From: Poa pratensis
Taxonomy: Eukaryota > Streptophyta > Magnoliopsida > Poales > Poaceae
Direction of reading: 5' to 3'
Assembly (NCBI GenBank): GCA_947311845.1
Contig: CAMZMU010000107.1
Coordinates: 16,992,225 to 17,056,224 of the forward strand
Length of the DNA stretch: 64,000 bases
In this document: positions 49,002 to 60,698 of the stretch, one piece after another
How positions within the stretch are numbered: position 1 is the first letter of the stretch
Layout of the letters: the number at the start of each line of letters is the position of its first letter
Translations under genes and position numbers: made by a program
The notes under the pieces: generated by a model
The model's database searches: none
What the model was told of the DNA's origin: nothing
Seen by the model: the letters and a program-made list of their open reading frames with translations, nothing else

Positions 49002-49960
49002 GGGTCCGGCTTCAGTATGCAATATGGCAACAGGGACACTCACCACTGTTATTGCCTAACCATAACCACTCCCATATAATAAAATTTTCCCCATCCCCAT
49101 TAACTGCCATGGGGACAATTCTTTTACCATCCTCATCCCCATCGGGTTAGCAAATAACCAGCGGATAACCACCCCCAAAACGCCTACTTCACCAACAATA
49201 TCGAGTCTACAAAATTGGGACAACACCTCCCCAGCGTCGAGTTCCCAGGCCGACAGTGTCATACGCTACTGGTCCTGGGTCGACTGCAACTTCAGGGTCG
49301 GTGGCACCTAACACCACGACAAAGTCGAGAGACCCCGTCTCAACAAAAGGAATAGACGAATCGGATGCGAGGACGTCATCGGGGTTGATGTGGGGATGTC
49401 GTCGAGTCGGTGAGAAGATGTCGGCGGTGTCGACCAACACGATGCGGTGGGGAATGGAGGATGTCGGTGGCTGGGATGCGGTGGAGGATGGCGGCGGGGG
49501 GGGGGGGGGGGGGATGCGATGGAGGCGTGGAGCGGATGGCGTGCGGCTGGAGGAGAATGGCGAGTTGGCGATGGCATGCGGTCACTCGATCTGGACTTGG
49601 GGAGTGCGGAAGGAAGTGAGATTAGGAGAGGGAGTGACCGTGTGAGGGATTGAAAACTAGGGTTGGCGGTGGTGGCTGAAAAGAGGGGAAATTGAAAAGT
49701 GAATGAGCTGAGATTTTAGGTTTAGCCATATATACATACATGTCTACTACAATGGCCCCACATGTCATTTATGCATCGGGTAGCAGTTATTTGCCTCACG
49801 GGAAGTGCTCAGCCATGGCCGCACCGGCTTCCCCGATGGGGACAAGTTTGCCTGTGATAGCATTGCCACGGGAGTAAATGTTTACCATCACCGTCCCCTA
49901 ATAGGTGAATTAACCACGTGTAACGGGGAATGATGCCCCATTGCCAAATGGACCCCCGGC
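49002..49960. mobile_element. Possible TIR element rich in CCATCCCC motifs
   Basis: The left end GGGTCCGGCTTCAG... and the inverted right end GGGTCCATTTGGCAATGGGG share only GGGTCC and a GGCAA(C/T)(A/G)GGG block, so the TIR is weak and no TSD is evident. The interior has repeated CCCCATCC phrases and a run of about 18 G at 49494-49511. The unit may be real but the ends are uncertain. Confidence 0.3.
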
Positions 49961-50331
49961 TAGGCATATCTGAATCGAACGGTTAAAAATAAAAGGACAT
50001 CATAAAAGCACAAGACGAATCCTGAGGCCCTTGAGCCCTTTAGCCTTTTTGGCTTTCTCTCCTTCTAATATGAATAGGCAGAGCTCCTTCTAATAAACAT
50101 CACGTTATTGGTATCATGTCTACTGAAATTCGCTTCTCAAGGGTTCATAGTGATCCAAGTTAGCACCTTGGTTTTGTTCCATTACTTTGTTGCATCCCCT
50201 TGTTACTGACATGAAGATTCGTCGAGGTTATCACCATGCACAAGACACAACATTATCCATGTCTATGATTTATTTCGCAATTTTGAAAACCCCAAAGTGG
50301 GACATCCGTAATGGTGTGCGGGTGCACTAGT

Positions 50332-50367
50332 CAGGGGCGGAGACAGGGGGGCTAGCAGGGGTCCGAG

Positions 50368-50406
<39 letters not shown>

Positions 50407-51309
50407 CGATCGGCCCCCCTCAATAGATATCTGCAGATAGTTGTACGTATAGGCGTACAAAGTACGTAGTTATTTCGTGCTAGCATGATTACAGGCCTAA
50501 GTGCCGAAATATAATTACCAACGCGTGACCTATATCCAATATCTTACAAGCCCACGATCGATCCACAAGCCCACATCTCGCAAACTAACCACATCCAGTC
50601 CATCGCTAGTCAGCTGGTCCAGGTACGTGAGTCCAGATTAACAATGAACGGCTTCACAATGAACTCGCCTTGCCGCCGCCGCCGCTCAGGCGCTCACGAG
50701 AGTCTCTACCTGCCGATCTAATCCGCGGTGATACACCGTAAATCACCCCGGCGACGACGGCCTTCCAGACTTCGAGCCAAGAGCGTGGCTGGCCGCCGCT
50801 CTCCGGCCAATCCGGTTGATCTAATCAACGGATTAAGGGACGCAAGGTATGACGTGCTATATAGATAGGACTTTTTTCAGTGATCACAAAGCTGCAGATT
50901 AAAGAGAAATTAATTGATCATTTGGTCTTCCTTGCTCGCGCTTGACGTCGTCTGCACAGCCAGATTATTAGTCAAGTTAAATCCCACTTTTCCCTTTAGT
51001 TTACTACAGCAAGTCAGTTCAAAATTTGTGCAAAAATAGCTAATTTTGTACACCAATTTCTACAGTTTCAAATCTCCGTAATGCTATTTTTAATCAAGCC
51101 GTTGTTGAATGATGATAGAATAGATATGTATGTATAATCTGTGAAAAACTAGACAAACAAATGTCGGTTTTCTTATAAATTTAATGTATGAGACCATTTT
51201 ATATTCATAAAACATTATGAAATTTGTGGCAAACATATTTGATATAAGATTTCGTTTCGACTTCGTCACAGCTCGCCCCCCCTATACTCAAATCCTGGCT
51301 CCGCCCCTG
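50332..51309. mobile_element. Non-autonomous hAT element, 978 bp, with 8-bp TSD
   Basis: It begins CAGGGGCGGAGACAGG and ends with the inverted match of CAGGGGCGGAGCCAGG. A perfect 8-bp duplication GCACTAGT flanks it (50324-50331, 51310-51317), as expected for the hAT superfamily. A run of about 34 C at 50371-50404 lies just inside the left end. The sequence flanking the insertion is a dispersed repeat whose uninterrupted copy lies at 8628-8743. No transposase ORF is present. Confidence 0.92.
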
Positions 51310-51331
51310 GCACTAGTTGCAAAATATTCGC

Positions 51332-51809
51332 ACTCTGCTGTGCTGAGCTTCTTCTCTGAGTTCACGCCGAGCTTTTAAGACAACGTCGGACTATGGCAGA
51401 TATCAGCAGTTCAGCACATACTGTCCGAAATGGTGTGAAGTTTGAACAACTTTTCTGCCCCAAGCGATTAGCAGGCTGTATGGACACATGGCTCGTTCTT
51501 CTCTCTTGCGAGAATTTCGAAGCTTTTTAACTGATAACTAAGTTTTTCTCAAGATTTTTTTTAGAGAACAGGCGCAACTTCCCAAGATTATACTTGCGTC
51601 ATAAGCTGGTTTGAGGTCACGCTTATTCAGTGTCGAACATGGCTAAGAAAAAACATGGTCGATATCCACCCATATGCACAACATAAAAGGGAGAATAAGG
51701 AGTACGAACTCGTTTTGGTTTTTCCCTCTAGAAAAAAAAAACTACATCTGGCTTTGCTTCTCCAACTTCCCGAATGGAGAAGAGATAAATCAAAGCAGAG
51801 CCCGGGAAA
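51332..51809. other. Intergenic DNA
   Basis: No supported gene. The + strand ORF at 51655-52062 overlaps the minus-strand small gene and is treated as its shadow. Confidence 0.45.
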
Positions 51810-52040
51810 TCAAGCAGAGAAGAAGCCGTCGGCAGCTGCCAGCGCCAGCCCCAGCGCCGCTGTGGGCTCCTTCGGAGGCACCACAGTCGCCCACGATCGC
51901 CACTGGCTGATCTTAGGAGCGGAGGCATCACGATCACCTGCGCCGGCGAGCGGCTGCTGGCTCCCGCCTCGCCCCTGCTGCATCTTCTTCTTTGTCGTCC
52001 GCTCGAACTCCTCCACTACCAGCAGTGCTATGTCCGCCAT
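51810..52040 (-). CDS. Small uncharacterised protein, 76 aa
   Basis: The minus-strand ATG at 52040-52038 runs to a TGA at 51812-51810. The protein begins MADIALLVVEEFERTTKKK, has a Gly/Ser/Gln-rich middle and ends with a compact W/P/A-rich block (WRSWATVVPPKEPTAALGL, then a terminal DGFFSA). A good TATA box lies about 90 bp upstream of the ATG, and the ORF is far more GC-rich than its flanks. The frame is open upstream to 52256, but the ATG at 52040 suits the TATA position best. I do not recognise the family. It could be an intact small gene or an isolated exon. Moderate confidence that it is a gene at all. Confidence 0.45.
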   Translation of the reverse strand: MADIALLVVEEFERTTKKKMQQGRGGSQQPLAGAGDRDASAPKISQWRSWATVVPPKEPTAALGLALAAADGFFSA

Positions 52041-52126
52041 TACAGCTCCTGGCACAATCTGATCTTCTCTCGGTTCTGGGTTCGGCTTAGCTATTGGAGC
52101 CAGGAATTTCCTTGTGTTGAACTTGC

Positions 52127-52136
52127 TTTTTATACG
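52127..52136 (-). promoter_or_regulatory. TATA box for the 76-aa ORF
   Basis: Reads CGTATAAAAA on the minus strand, about 90 bp upstream of the ATG at 52040. Confidence 0.5.
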
Positions 52137-52765
52137 CTGCCTGAAGACTGATCGATCGAGAAGAGGATTTCGTTTGGATAAGCCTGACACGTCCCAATGA
52201 CTATATTTATTAGCATTCGTAAGTTGCTTCGCTGTGAGCTTGCCGTGCGTAATCAATCAAGCGCTAAATTGTGTGTAAGGCCTATTCTCGCTAAATTGTG
52301 TAAGATTTCTAGCTCTAGTTTTACTTCGCATTATGTTCCAGAGTATATCCAGGACATTTGATCAATCAAGCGCTGTGTTCTAAAGAAAATAAAGCGCTGT
52401 GTTTTTATAAAATATCGTTTAGTCGATGGGCTGGTGACAATAGGCCGTAATGGATTCCTGTGACCGTGTGGGAATAACAGCCCAAACCGGGGTCCTGGTC
52501 TGACATGGAGCAGCTCAAGTGTTTCTGGATACGGGCTGAATGGAATATCACATAAACATCATCCACGAGGCCAACAGCCCACATGTATGTATGCCCGGAA
52601 AACAGAAACATGGGCTGCTTCAAATGCCTCTTTCTTATCATTATCAGTATCAGTCATGAGCGGTGAGCGTGTAGAAGAGCTTCTCAAAAAAGAAAAAATG
52701 GAAAAAAAAAAAGAGCGCGTAGAAGAACTTCCAAGGTTGTAATCTTGTTTCGATGGATATTTTGA

Positions 52766-53578
52766 TTTTTTTTGCGGGGAATTTTTTTTGCGGAAAAGGA
52801 CACTGGCATTGAAATAAACACCAAACAGTACAAAGTAGCTCAACAAAAATAAAAATTACAATGAGATCTTTGAGATGTCCTTCATCTTCAACCTGCAGAC
52901 CTTGTCGACGGCGCGCCGCCTCTGTCGCTCCTACCAGAGCCGGCCTAACACGGGAAGTCGCCGAACGGGTCAATAAGATCACATCCATCCCGGAGCCGTA
53001 GAAGAAGGAAGAACTGTCAATAAAGCTCCATGACGATCCGGAGAACGCCATCGCTAGAAGAAATCCTCGAGAACCACACCACTGCCACAAGCTTCTTGAC
53101 GTCGCCGTCGAGATGGGGCTGAAATCGGGGAGACATTATTGCAAGAGGTGCCACGACACCAACAAAGTGCCGCCCCAGCAAACCTGGACACGCCTCCAAA
53201 TATGCATCCTGTCAATGCCGTCCAAGACAATCGAGGCCACAGGATCCCGACGCCCCAGCGAAGAAGGGCCACGACAGACACCGCATGTCCCATCCCCACC
53301 ACATCGTCGCACGAGCGACGGGAGACACCAGTCGAAGCACAGAGTCCCGTTGAGGAGGGCACATGGGCGGAGGACGACGAAGTAGGGACCCATCTCGGCC
53401 TTACAGAGGACGCCAGGGCGTAGCGGCGGCCGGCAAGGATTTAGATCTGAGAGCAAACAAAACGAGAAAAAAAGAAGCAGGAAAACAAAGGCCTCGACCA
53501 TGGGGAACATGGACGAACAGCAGACGACCCTGCCGCCGCCGATGGCAGACCGAGCGGCTCCCCGCGACGGTGGCGAGG
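52766..53578 (-). mobile_element. Minus-strand retroposon, 813 bp
   Basis: The flanking duplication is GGATATTTTGA (52755-52765, 53579-53589). The A tail appears as a T run at 52766 onward. The body is GC-rich with ORFs on both strands but no reverse transcriptase. It shares with the element at 54153 a 3' end of the form ...CCGC followed by A(n), read on the minus strand. Confidence 0.6.
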
Positions 53579-53589
53579 GGATATTTTGA

Positions 53590-54137
53590 ATGGATGATTA
53601 TATTATATTTTGAATGAATACAATCACCCATTATGCTAAAATACTACTAACATTTTTCTACATAATGTCCCCCAAACTTTGCTTGCCCGGTGCAGCTGTG
53701 GCAAAAGCTTCCAGCAGTTCCATGATACAAGAGTTAACTAAAGTACTATCCAGACTCCACTGGTCATCTGATCATTACTCTTTTTAACAAATTGGTGTGT
53801 CGTCGGTAAAAGAAGATGCTTTCCAATTACCAGATTCGAGGTGGATAAAGCTGGTGGTTACTTCCGCAATATCAGTGTTCTACTAGCAAACAGATTGTTA
53901 CTGAACCATAATGATAAATTATCTTAAAATAGTATTGTGTATGCGGAATAACTCCATTCTTGTATACGAATTGCAGAAACGTCATGCCCTCTTCGAGAGG
54001 TTCCTCGAAAAAAATCTACCTGAGGTACAATCTCTAACGTTTTCTCATGTAGGTCATACAAAACAGCAACCTAACTTAATTAAAATGGTAAAAAGTGCTA
54101 CGATTCGACAAACTGAAATGATCGTGATCGACTAAGC
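53590..54137. other. AT-rich spacer between two retroposons
   Basis: No gene or repeat recognised. Confidence 0.5.
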
Positions 54138-54152
54138 ATTCAAAGACCAGTC

Positions 54153-55328
54153 TTTTTTTTTTTTGCGGACCCCGAAGCTGCATTTATCCCGCTGTCGGTG
54201 GAGAACACAATACACGGAGGACCAAAAAGGAAACAAAAATTACATCTGGGTCCTTAACAATTACAACCAAGACCCTGGAACAGAAATAAGGAAAGCAATC
54301 AAGTCCAGGTCGTCGTCCAGCTCCGGCTCCACCGATCTGAGCTTGCATCCAGGCACGGTCGACCGCAACACCACCGGGACGAGACCACTTGGGGTACTGC
54401 GGCGGGAGCACACCGCACCGGAGCAGAAGGCCTCCACCATGGCATCAAGGCCGGGAGGTTGAACACCACATGTCGACGCGCAGCAGGCGCCGAACAGGGA
54501 GGGAGTGGCCGCCGCACGACCTGCAAATTCAGCAGTTGTACTGCACAACACAGATGGAAGAACTGTCGAGAGGAAACTACCAAGGTAACCCGCGGAAGCA
54601 GCTTTGCTTCTCCGTCCTCCAGCAACGATCGAAACAAGATGGAGCCAGCGCATCTGCCCACCATGACCTCCATGGCTAGCAGCCGATGGCATCCAATCCG
54701 CATCTCCCACCACTGAAGAACCACCACCGAGCTTTATTGAAGGGGATGGCATGATGTTGCCGATCGACTTGGACTCTGACCTCCAGATCGAAGCCAACAG
54801 CAACCACCACACGCTCCGCAAGGGGCAGCTCAGCTCCTGCGGCCACTCCCCGATGCCACCTCCAGATCGAGCGAGCTGCGCGCCGCCCCAACCTCTCTCC
54901 TCGCCTCCACAGCCGGCCGGAGAGTGAGTGAGCACGCTGCATCGCGAGATCCGCAGAGGGCCAGAACCGCCTTTATTGAGGAGAAGGCTTCCAACCACCG
55001 CACCACCACCGCCAACCTTCCGCCATGGAAGCTCGCCGGAGCGCGACGAGGTTGACCAGCCCGCGCTAGGCAGCAGCAACGGACCGGAGAAGCCCTGCGG
55101 CATGTCGCCATACGCCACATGGGACCAAACACCTACAACTAAACCTAAACCTACAGCGAGGAAAAGCAAACCTAGACTGTACAGGATGCCACGGCCACCA
55201 ACTCCAGCTCCCCTCCGGCCGGCAAAGCCAGCGGAGGAAGAACGGAGCGGCGCCGGGCTGTCAAGGACGACTCTCAAGGAGGGAGGAGAACGAGAGAGGA
55301 GAGAGGAAAGAAGCAAATGAGAGCCCCC
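54153..55328 (-). mobile_element. Minus-strand retroposon, 1176 bp, with a long ORF
   Basis: The flanking duplication is ATTCAAAGAC(C/G)AGTC (54138-54152, 55329-55343). The A tail is seen as T(12) at its left end. A minus-strand ORF of 361 codons (54261-55346) is rich in Gly, Ser, Leu, Val and Arg, with no recognised domain, and it starts just outside the TSD boundary, so it is probably not a real gene. No reverse transcriptase is present, so movement would depend on LINE machinery. Confidence 0.7.
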
Positions 55329-55436
55329 ATTCAAAGACGAGTCCAACGGTCACCAACTAATTGAACTGGTCACATAATGACCTAACAGCAAATAAAAAAT
55401 AATCAACGATAGATTTGACAGAAACACCAAATATCC

Positions 55437-55700
55437 TTGCTGGCTGACGCCTGCAGATACGGTCGCTTAACACTTTGCAGCACATGGGCCTTTTGCTCCA
55501 TTTCTTCTTTGTCAAGGTCAACAAAAGGCAAAGGCAAAATGCCAGTCGCGGCATCCCGGGGGAAGGGTAGGTACGGTTCAAATAATTTGCGTTTCTGTGC
55601 CCAGATGGCATTGCAACCAGTACCGTTTATGGGAATGAATAGTTATAGCAGGTTGGGTATTCTGTCACTATCCAGAGAACAGGCAACATTCCCATAAATG
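55437..55700 (-). other. Minus-strand exon-like fragment, function unknown
   Basis: On the minus strand, two stretches in different frames read like conserved protein: NAIWAQKRKLFEPYLP (near 55610-55560), and DLDKEEMEQKAHVLQSVKRP with a continuation (near 55520-55440). They are separated by a frame change. This could be a remnant of a gene or transposon ORF; no family is recognised. Confidence 0.3.
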
Positions 55701-57009
55701 TGCATTTCTATTGTCCGATAATTAAATACTGTATAAAATATGAAGAATCTAATAAAAGGAGTTACGGCAACAGCGAAAATACATGATCTGAAACTTTTCT
55801 TGGCGAAGAGTGAAGAATAATATGAAAATGTAGGCACGCTTCCCTAATTTAACTAAGTTTTAGTTTTTAGAGATGGCTACCTGCCAAGTCACAATGAGTA
55901 ATCCCATAGGCTCTGACTGTTTTATCATCGTTTTATTAGTGATCAATTAGATCCCGACAAGGTATACTTGACACGTATATAAAGGGTTTCTTATGTAGGA
56001 AAACAACTAAGTATACAGGAAAAGGAAATGGCATCTGAATTAGTTCAACCAATAGAGTGTTTATTTATGTAGGTCAACCCATTGCATGTCAAACTTGAGG
56101 TTTTAAATGAAACTAAACAGAAAATTGACTTCAAGTTGTTTAGCAAGATTTGTACCTATTCTTTCGCGAAAGTGACGGGAGCATTATCTTTTTATTAACG
56201 AGGAATACAACTTGTCTTGTTTTTTGTAGCTCGAAATAAAACAAAAAATATTGCAACTGCATCCGTCTTTGAATCCTAACGAGCCTTTGTTCCTCGAGAA
56301 AGAAGTGAAGGGTAGATGAGAGACGATGCTAATGGATACCCCAATAGCTTATTATCTTTAAAAGAAGGCTTAACATCTAAATATTAGAATAACGAGGTGC
56401 CAATTTTCATGGTGTTTTTAGCAGTTGCGCCAAGGTGCAGAAAGTAATGGGAGACATGTACTTGGATAATCTACAACAAGCATGGAACATTTATCTATCA
56501 CGCTAGGGTTTCTTGTTTTTCTTTCTGTCCAAGTGAAAGCTCAAGGTTTATCGACTAGAGGGGGTGAATATGAAATTCTCAATTTTTACTTAATTAAGCA
56601 AATATGAACTGTAACAATTGGAGCTAAAGTACATCTAGTATTTTTTTACAAATAAAGGAAGTGGAAGAAGTAAAAGTCTAGATACGCAGACAGGATGTAC
56701 CCTGAAGTTTTAAGTTGTTGGCAACAACTTACAATATGGCTCAGAGAGGTTACACATGCGCGCCTTGAAGTCATTCACACTTCATATCCTTCTCCATAAG
56801 CTCAAGCTTCTCGGAACTTGCTCAATAATACATGTTGGATCTTGATGTGATCCCCGGACCTTCACAAATTTGCTTCATCAATACGCTAGACAATGCTCTT
56901 GCTTGCTTCGCAACTAAGCTCAACTTCATTTCTCTCTCTTAATAATGAATGGCTCTGAATGAAAAGGGTGGTTAAAATCACACATACTTCGATAAAACAA
57001 GAATGGGAG
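55701..57009. other. AT-rich intergenic DNA
   Basis: No supported gene. The phrase CTAGAGGGGGTGAATATG at about 56556 resembles a piece often seen near transposon ends but is not enough to define one. Confidence 0.45.
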
Positions 57010-57890
57010 ACTAATTTCATAAATTCGCCACTAATGCCCCATGAGATCATCACGAAGTTGGGTATGCGAATCCCGGTTTTCAATCATTTGGTACGTCTCA
57101 TAAAATGCTTGGATCCGGTCCGGGTTTGGGCGAGGTTTCAACTACCAACATTGTAATAGATGAATTCTAGGTCCAAACTCATCTCATCCTCAATGATCAT
57201 GTTGTGGAGAATCAAACAAGTAGTAATGATATTTATGAGGGATTTTTTGTCTCAAAAATGAGCAAGACCTCGCACAATAGAAATCGAGCATGCAAAACAC
57301 TGGAAGCTCTCTACATGGCCTTTGAGCAAACTTCTTGACAAGCAGCAAACTGGGCTTGTTTTTTACCTTATGGATTTGAGATAGTATTCACAAATGTTGA
57401 CCATGAAGGATAAATCTCGTCAGCTAGATAGTAGCCCGTGTCATATCATGGCCATTGACAATGAAGTTACAAGCCGGAGCATCATCACTTTCAAGCTAGC
57501 AAAATAGATGGTATCTCTGCAAAACATTGATATCACTGAGATAGCCTGGCAAATCAAAAAGTAATGCCAAAATCATAAGTTTTGAGAGGGCACTTCTTCA
57601 AATATGATAGTTGGATCATGATGATGACCAGTAAACTGACCGTTCTATGTAGTGTGCAATGTTTCCACCTTCCGTGCATTTAGCCGATGCTCCAAAGCAT
57701 GCATGGTTCTCCCCTTGCGACATTCATCGCCATTAGCCTCTTCATGTCCTCTTCATTGTGAGCTTTGAGATAACATGTAAAGAGAAAAAGACCCAATCCA
57801 AAAGGTAAAGCATCAAAACTAGCAGGAACATGAATTAAAGTTAAAAGTACATTGAAGAACACCACAAGCATACCTCTCTAAGCAACACAC
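57010..57890 (-). pseudogene. Decayed PIF/Harbinger transposase
   Basis: Minus-strand translation, reading from 57890 down, gives recognisable blocks in the order of PIF/Harbinger DDE nucleases: NEEDMKRLMAMNVARG then a degenerate GSIDCMHW region (57800-57680), YYLADEIYPSWSTFV (near 57440-57395), and a C-terminal HTQLRDDLM (near 57065-57035). Many in-frame stops and shifts separate them, so it is long dead. The ends of the parent element were not found. Confidence 0.75.
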
Positions 57891-58155
57891 TTTTGTGATG
57901 ATATGTTTTTTGAAAGCTAGCCATAAGAACAATTTTATTTTCAAAGGAGTTTAGCAAATTTTCCTATATGAGACCGAGCGAGATTTTTTTTAAGCACGAA
58001 AAAAGAGACCGGACTGTAAAGCGTCCAGAGTTAGTCAAATGCCATTTACAACTGTCTTCTTTATCCATCGATTGAACATGCTTATATAATATATGGAGAT
58101 TATACCACATATTAGCAAGTTCACCCTCAAATTTCTTTGGAAATTTAGAACTTGT

Positions 58156-58313
58156 TATGAGATAAATTATACGGTCTAGAAAAGGTAATGCATATAGGCT
58201 TACTATGAAAAATTATACAGTCTAGAAAAGGTAATGCATAATTTGTCCAATAGTAAAGACTCTAGCCACACTAAGAGTCTTACTATGAGATAAATTATAC
58301 AGTCTAGAAAAAC
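58156..58313. repeat. Short tandem repeats with ATTATACAGTCTAGAAAA
   Basis: Three versions of AAATTATAC(A/G)GTCTAGAAAAGGTAATGC occur within 150 bp, two of them preceded by TATGAGAT. AT-rich and non-coding. Confidence 0.7.
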
Positions 58314-58319
58314 TAAATA

Positions 58320-58590
58320 TGTTGGATGTATGCCCAAAAGGCAATGTATTTATACATCTGATTCAATAATTATGATTTGTATTCTCTATGCTATAACTGC
58401 AGTGATTTCTGAATGCGTGATTCAGAGGAAAGCTCACTCGCACGTGTAGGGAATATGAACACGTAAAATACACCCTAGTTCTTTTACGGACTAATTTGTT
58501 GATTGCTTGATGACACTGCTTTCCTTGACATGGACATTGTTTATGTCAGCATCAATGAGTGTCATATTATTGGATAATAATATGGCCGGG
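58320..58590 (+). mobile_element. Truncated LTR fragment (Copia-like)
   Basis: It begins TGTTGGATGTATGCCCAAAAGGCAATG, similar in phrase order to the start of a common Triticeae Copia LTR (TGTTGGGTATATGCCCTAGAGGCAA, from memory). It is cut off where the gypsy LTR begins at 58591, consistent with a nested insertion. Confidence 0.4.
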
Positions 58591-60330
58591 TGATGCATGT
58601 AAAATGCATACATGAACTTTGCATTATTTTACTTATATTCCAAGTCATATTTGCATCATATAAGGGTTATATCACTGTTTTATAATGATTTTGGGAATAT
58701 TTGACATGTTTCCTATTTTTTATGAAATTAACCCTGCGCAAGCAGAAAACCCTATTTCTATATTTTAATGTTTCAGGGACCCAAACGACGTCCAAATGAC
58801 CTGGAAATTTATGAGCATCATTTTTTGGAAGGAACAAAGCGTGGGAGCGAAGGAAGCAAACAAGAGAAGGCCCGAGGGCCAAATTAGGTGGGCCCACGCG
58901 GCCCTGTACCTGGCCACGTGGGGCCCCTCCTTTTGGGCCTCGGAGCTCCGTTGCCGTCGATCTTTCCTCCACCGACTCCGTTTTGACCTAAAAAACGCCT
59001 ATAAAAATAGTCCCCCGACGTTCTCTGGAAGGAGCGCCGCAGAAACACAGAAACACCGAAACAGAGACCTGGAGCTGCAGATTGGAGGGGGAAAACTCCG
59101 GCGGGGCGCTGCCGGCGTGGTCTCCATCTTCTCCAACGACTTCTCCACCGTCTCCATGATGAAGAGGGAGTAGTCCACCTCTGGACTATGGGTTTGTGGA
59201 AGTAACTTATGTATCTCTCTCTCTCTCGAGCTTCACTAATTAGTACCGTATGAGCTGCTGAACATGATTACGGTCATCTATGTAATACCTTTGTGGTGGA
59301 TCTTTTTATGAGTTAATATATGTTTGAGATTGCAATGGTTTTGTTTCAGTTATGAAAGTAGATGCATATTATGTACCCCGTTCTTATTTACTTGTTATGA
59401 TCAAGCATGTTTATGAGAGCGTGTGAGGGGGAACGTGTGCATTAGTTGGAGTAACGGGGGTGGCTAGTGCAGTGAACGTGAGAGAAAGTTCTGCGATCCA
59501 CTTGGGTATCTTTACCTTACTTTGTTGCCTCACTAGGGATAAAAAGAAATCCATGCTACCGGAGATGTGGGTGTGACCATTGCCACTACTCCATGACTAG
59601 ATCTAGCATGTTCTTATTTTAACTTCATGTCATGATACTTATTGCTATACTCTGAGTTATCTTAATTACTGAGGTGTTATGATTTAGTTCGCATCTTGGT
59701 GGAGTATAAGAGAGACTAATAACCAAAAGGTCTCTATGTTAGGACGTGATGCCCATATAATTATAACTTGTCATTAAACTGTTGTGTTGCAATCTCATAT
59801 GTCAACTCTAGTGTTCCATTGTCTACCACTTTATTAAAGAGAGAGTGCATTTGTGAAACCATGAACCCCGGTCCATTTTTAATCATAAGAAACACCTTTC
59901 CAACCACTTTTACCACTTTTCCATTTTCTGCCATTTAAAAATCCGAAAATACAAAAACACTTTTACATCTTGCATTCATCATATAAAACCCAAAAATATC
60001 ATTTATCATTGCTACCACCATCCTTGCATATTTATTTACCACATTGCATATTTATTTCTTGTTTGCATTGCATATTATCTTGATATCATTCTCACACCTT
60101 GTGCTTGACAACCACTAGGTGAGGTTGAGGACCAAAACATTTACTTTGTTTTGTAGGTAACCAAAAGAAGGATAGGAAAGATAAATCTTCACTACTGATT
60201 CCCCGAGAGTTCGATATTAAACCCTCGAGTCACCCTCGTGGGGAAAACACGTCTTCCACTTACTACACACTCTGCACTTGGAGTCTCAACCTAACCCATT
60301 TACTTTTCACGCAGGTAACTACGTGAAGGG
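58591..60330 (+). mobile_element. 5' LTR of an Athila-like Ty3/gypsy retrotransposon
   Basis: It starts TGATGCATGTAAAATGC directly after the older LTR fragment. It contains a TATA box (TATAAAA at 59000-59006) and a GC-rich transcribed leader. The 3' edge is approximate: an ...CA lies about a dozen bases before the first primer-binding-site copy. The 3' LTR is outside the window, so the LTR ends could not be confirmed by comparison. Confidence 0.65.
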
Positions 60331-60347
60331 CCATCAAGAGTGCTTTC

Positions 60348-60444
60348 TGGCGCCGTTGCAGGGGAAGATACGAAGCTTCCTGCAGAATATTTTTCCCGTC
60401 AACTACACGCCATCAAGACTGTTTTCTGGCGCCGTTGCCGGGGA
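60348..60444 (+). repeat. Tandemly duplicated tRNA-Asp primer-binding site
   Basis: The site at 60427-60444 is TGGCGCCGTTGCCGGGGA, a perfect complement to the 3' end of plant tRNA-Asp. A second version with one mismatch lies at 60348-60365, and a third, worn TGGTGCCGG lies near 60495. Each is preceded by a similar (A)TCAAGA.TG(T/C)TTTC phrase, so the leader is a short tandem repeat of the priming site. Confidence 0.75.
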
Positions 60445-60698
60445 ATCATTGCTGAAAGGTTTATCCAAGGGTCCCCTGCACTAGTCTGTTTTCTGGTGCC
60501 GGTTTATCCAAGGATATCTCACCAAGTCAACTTCATCACCAACTTGTGCTAACACCTAAGCTTGGGGAGGTTGCACCTACGTGAGCATCATCTTATCCAT
60601 CTTTACCTTCAAAGCAATTTATCTTGTTTTGTCATTGTCTTGCATATTTATTTTCAGTTTTGCATAAAAAATTAAAAAACACATAAAAACTTGCTAAA

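Noticed and set aside
50060..50100. LINE 3' end at AATAGGCAGAGCTCCTTC
   Set aside because: The phrase matches a LINE tail, but no A run, TSD or upstream LINE sequence follows; too short to annotate.
54261..55346. 361-codon minus-strand ORF as a host gene
   Set aside because: It lies almost wholly within a retroposon, starts outside its TSD and has no recognised domain.
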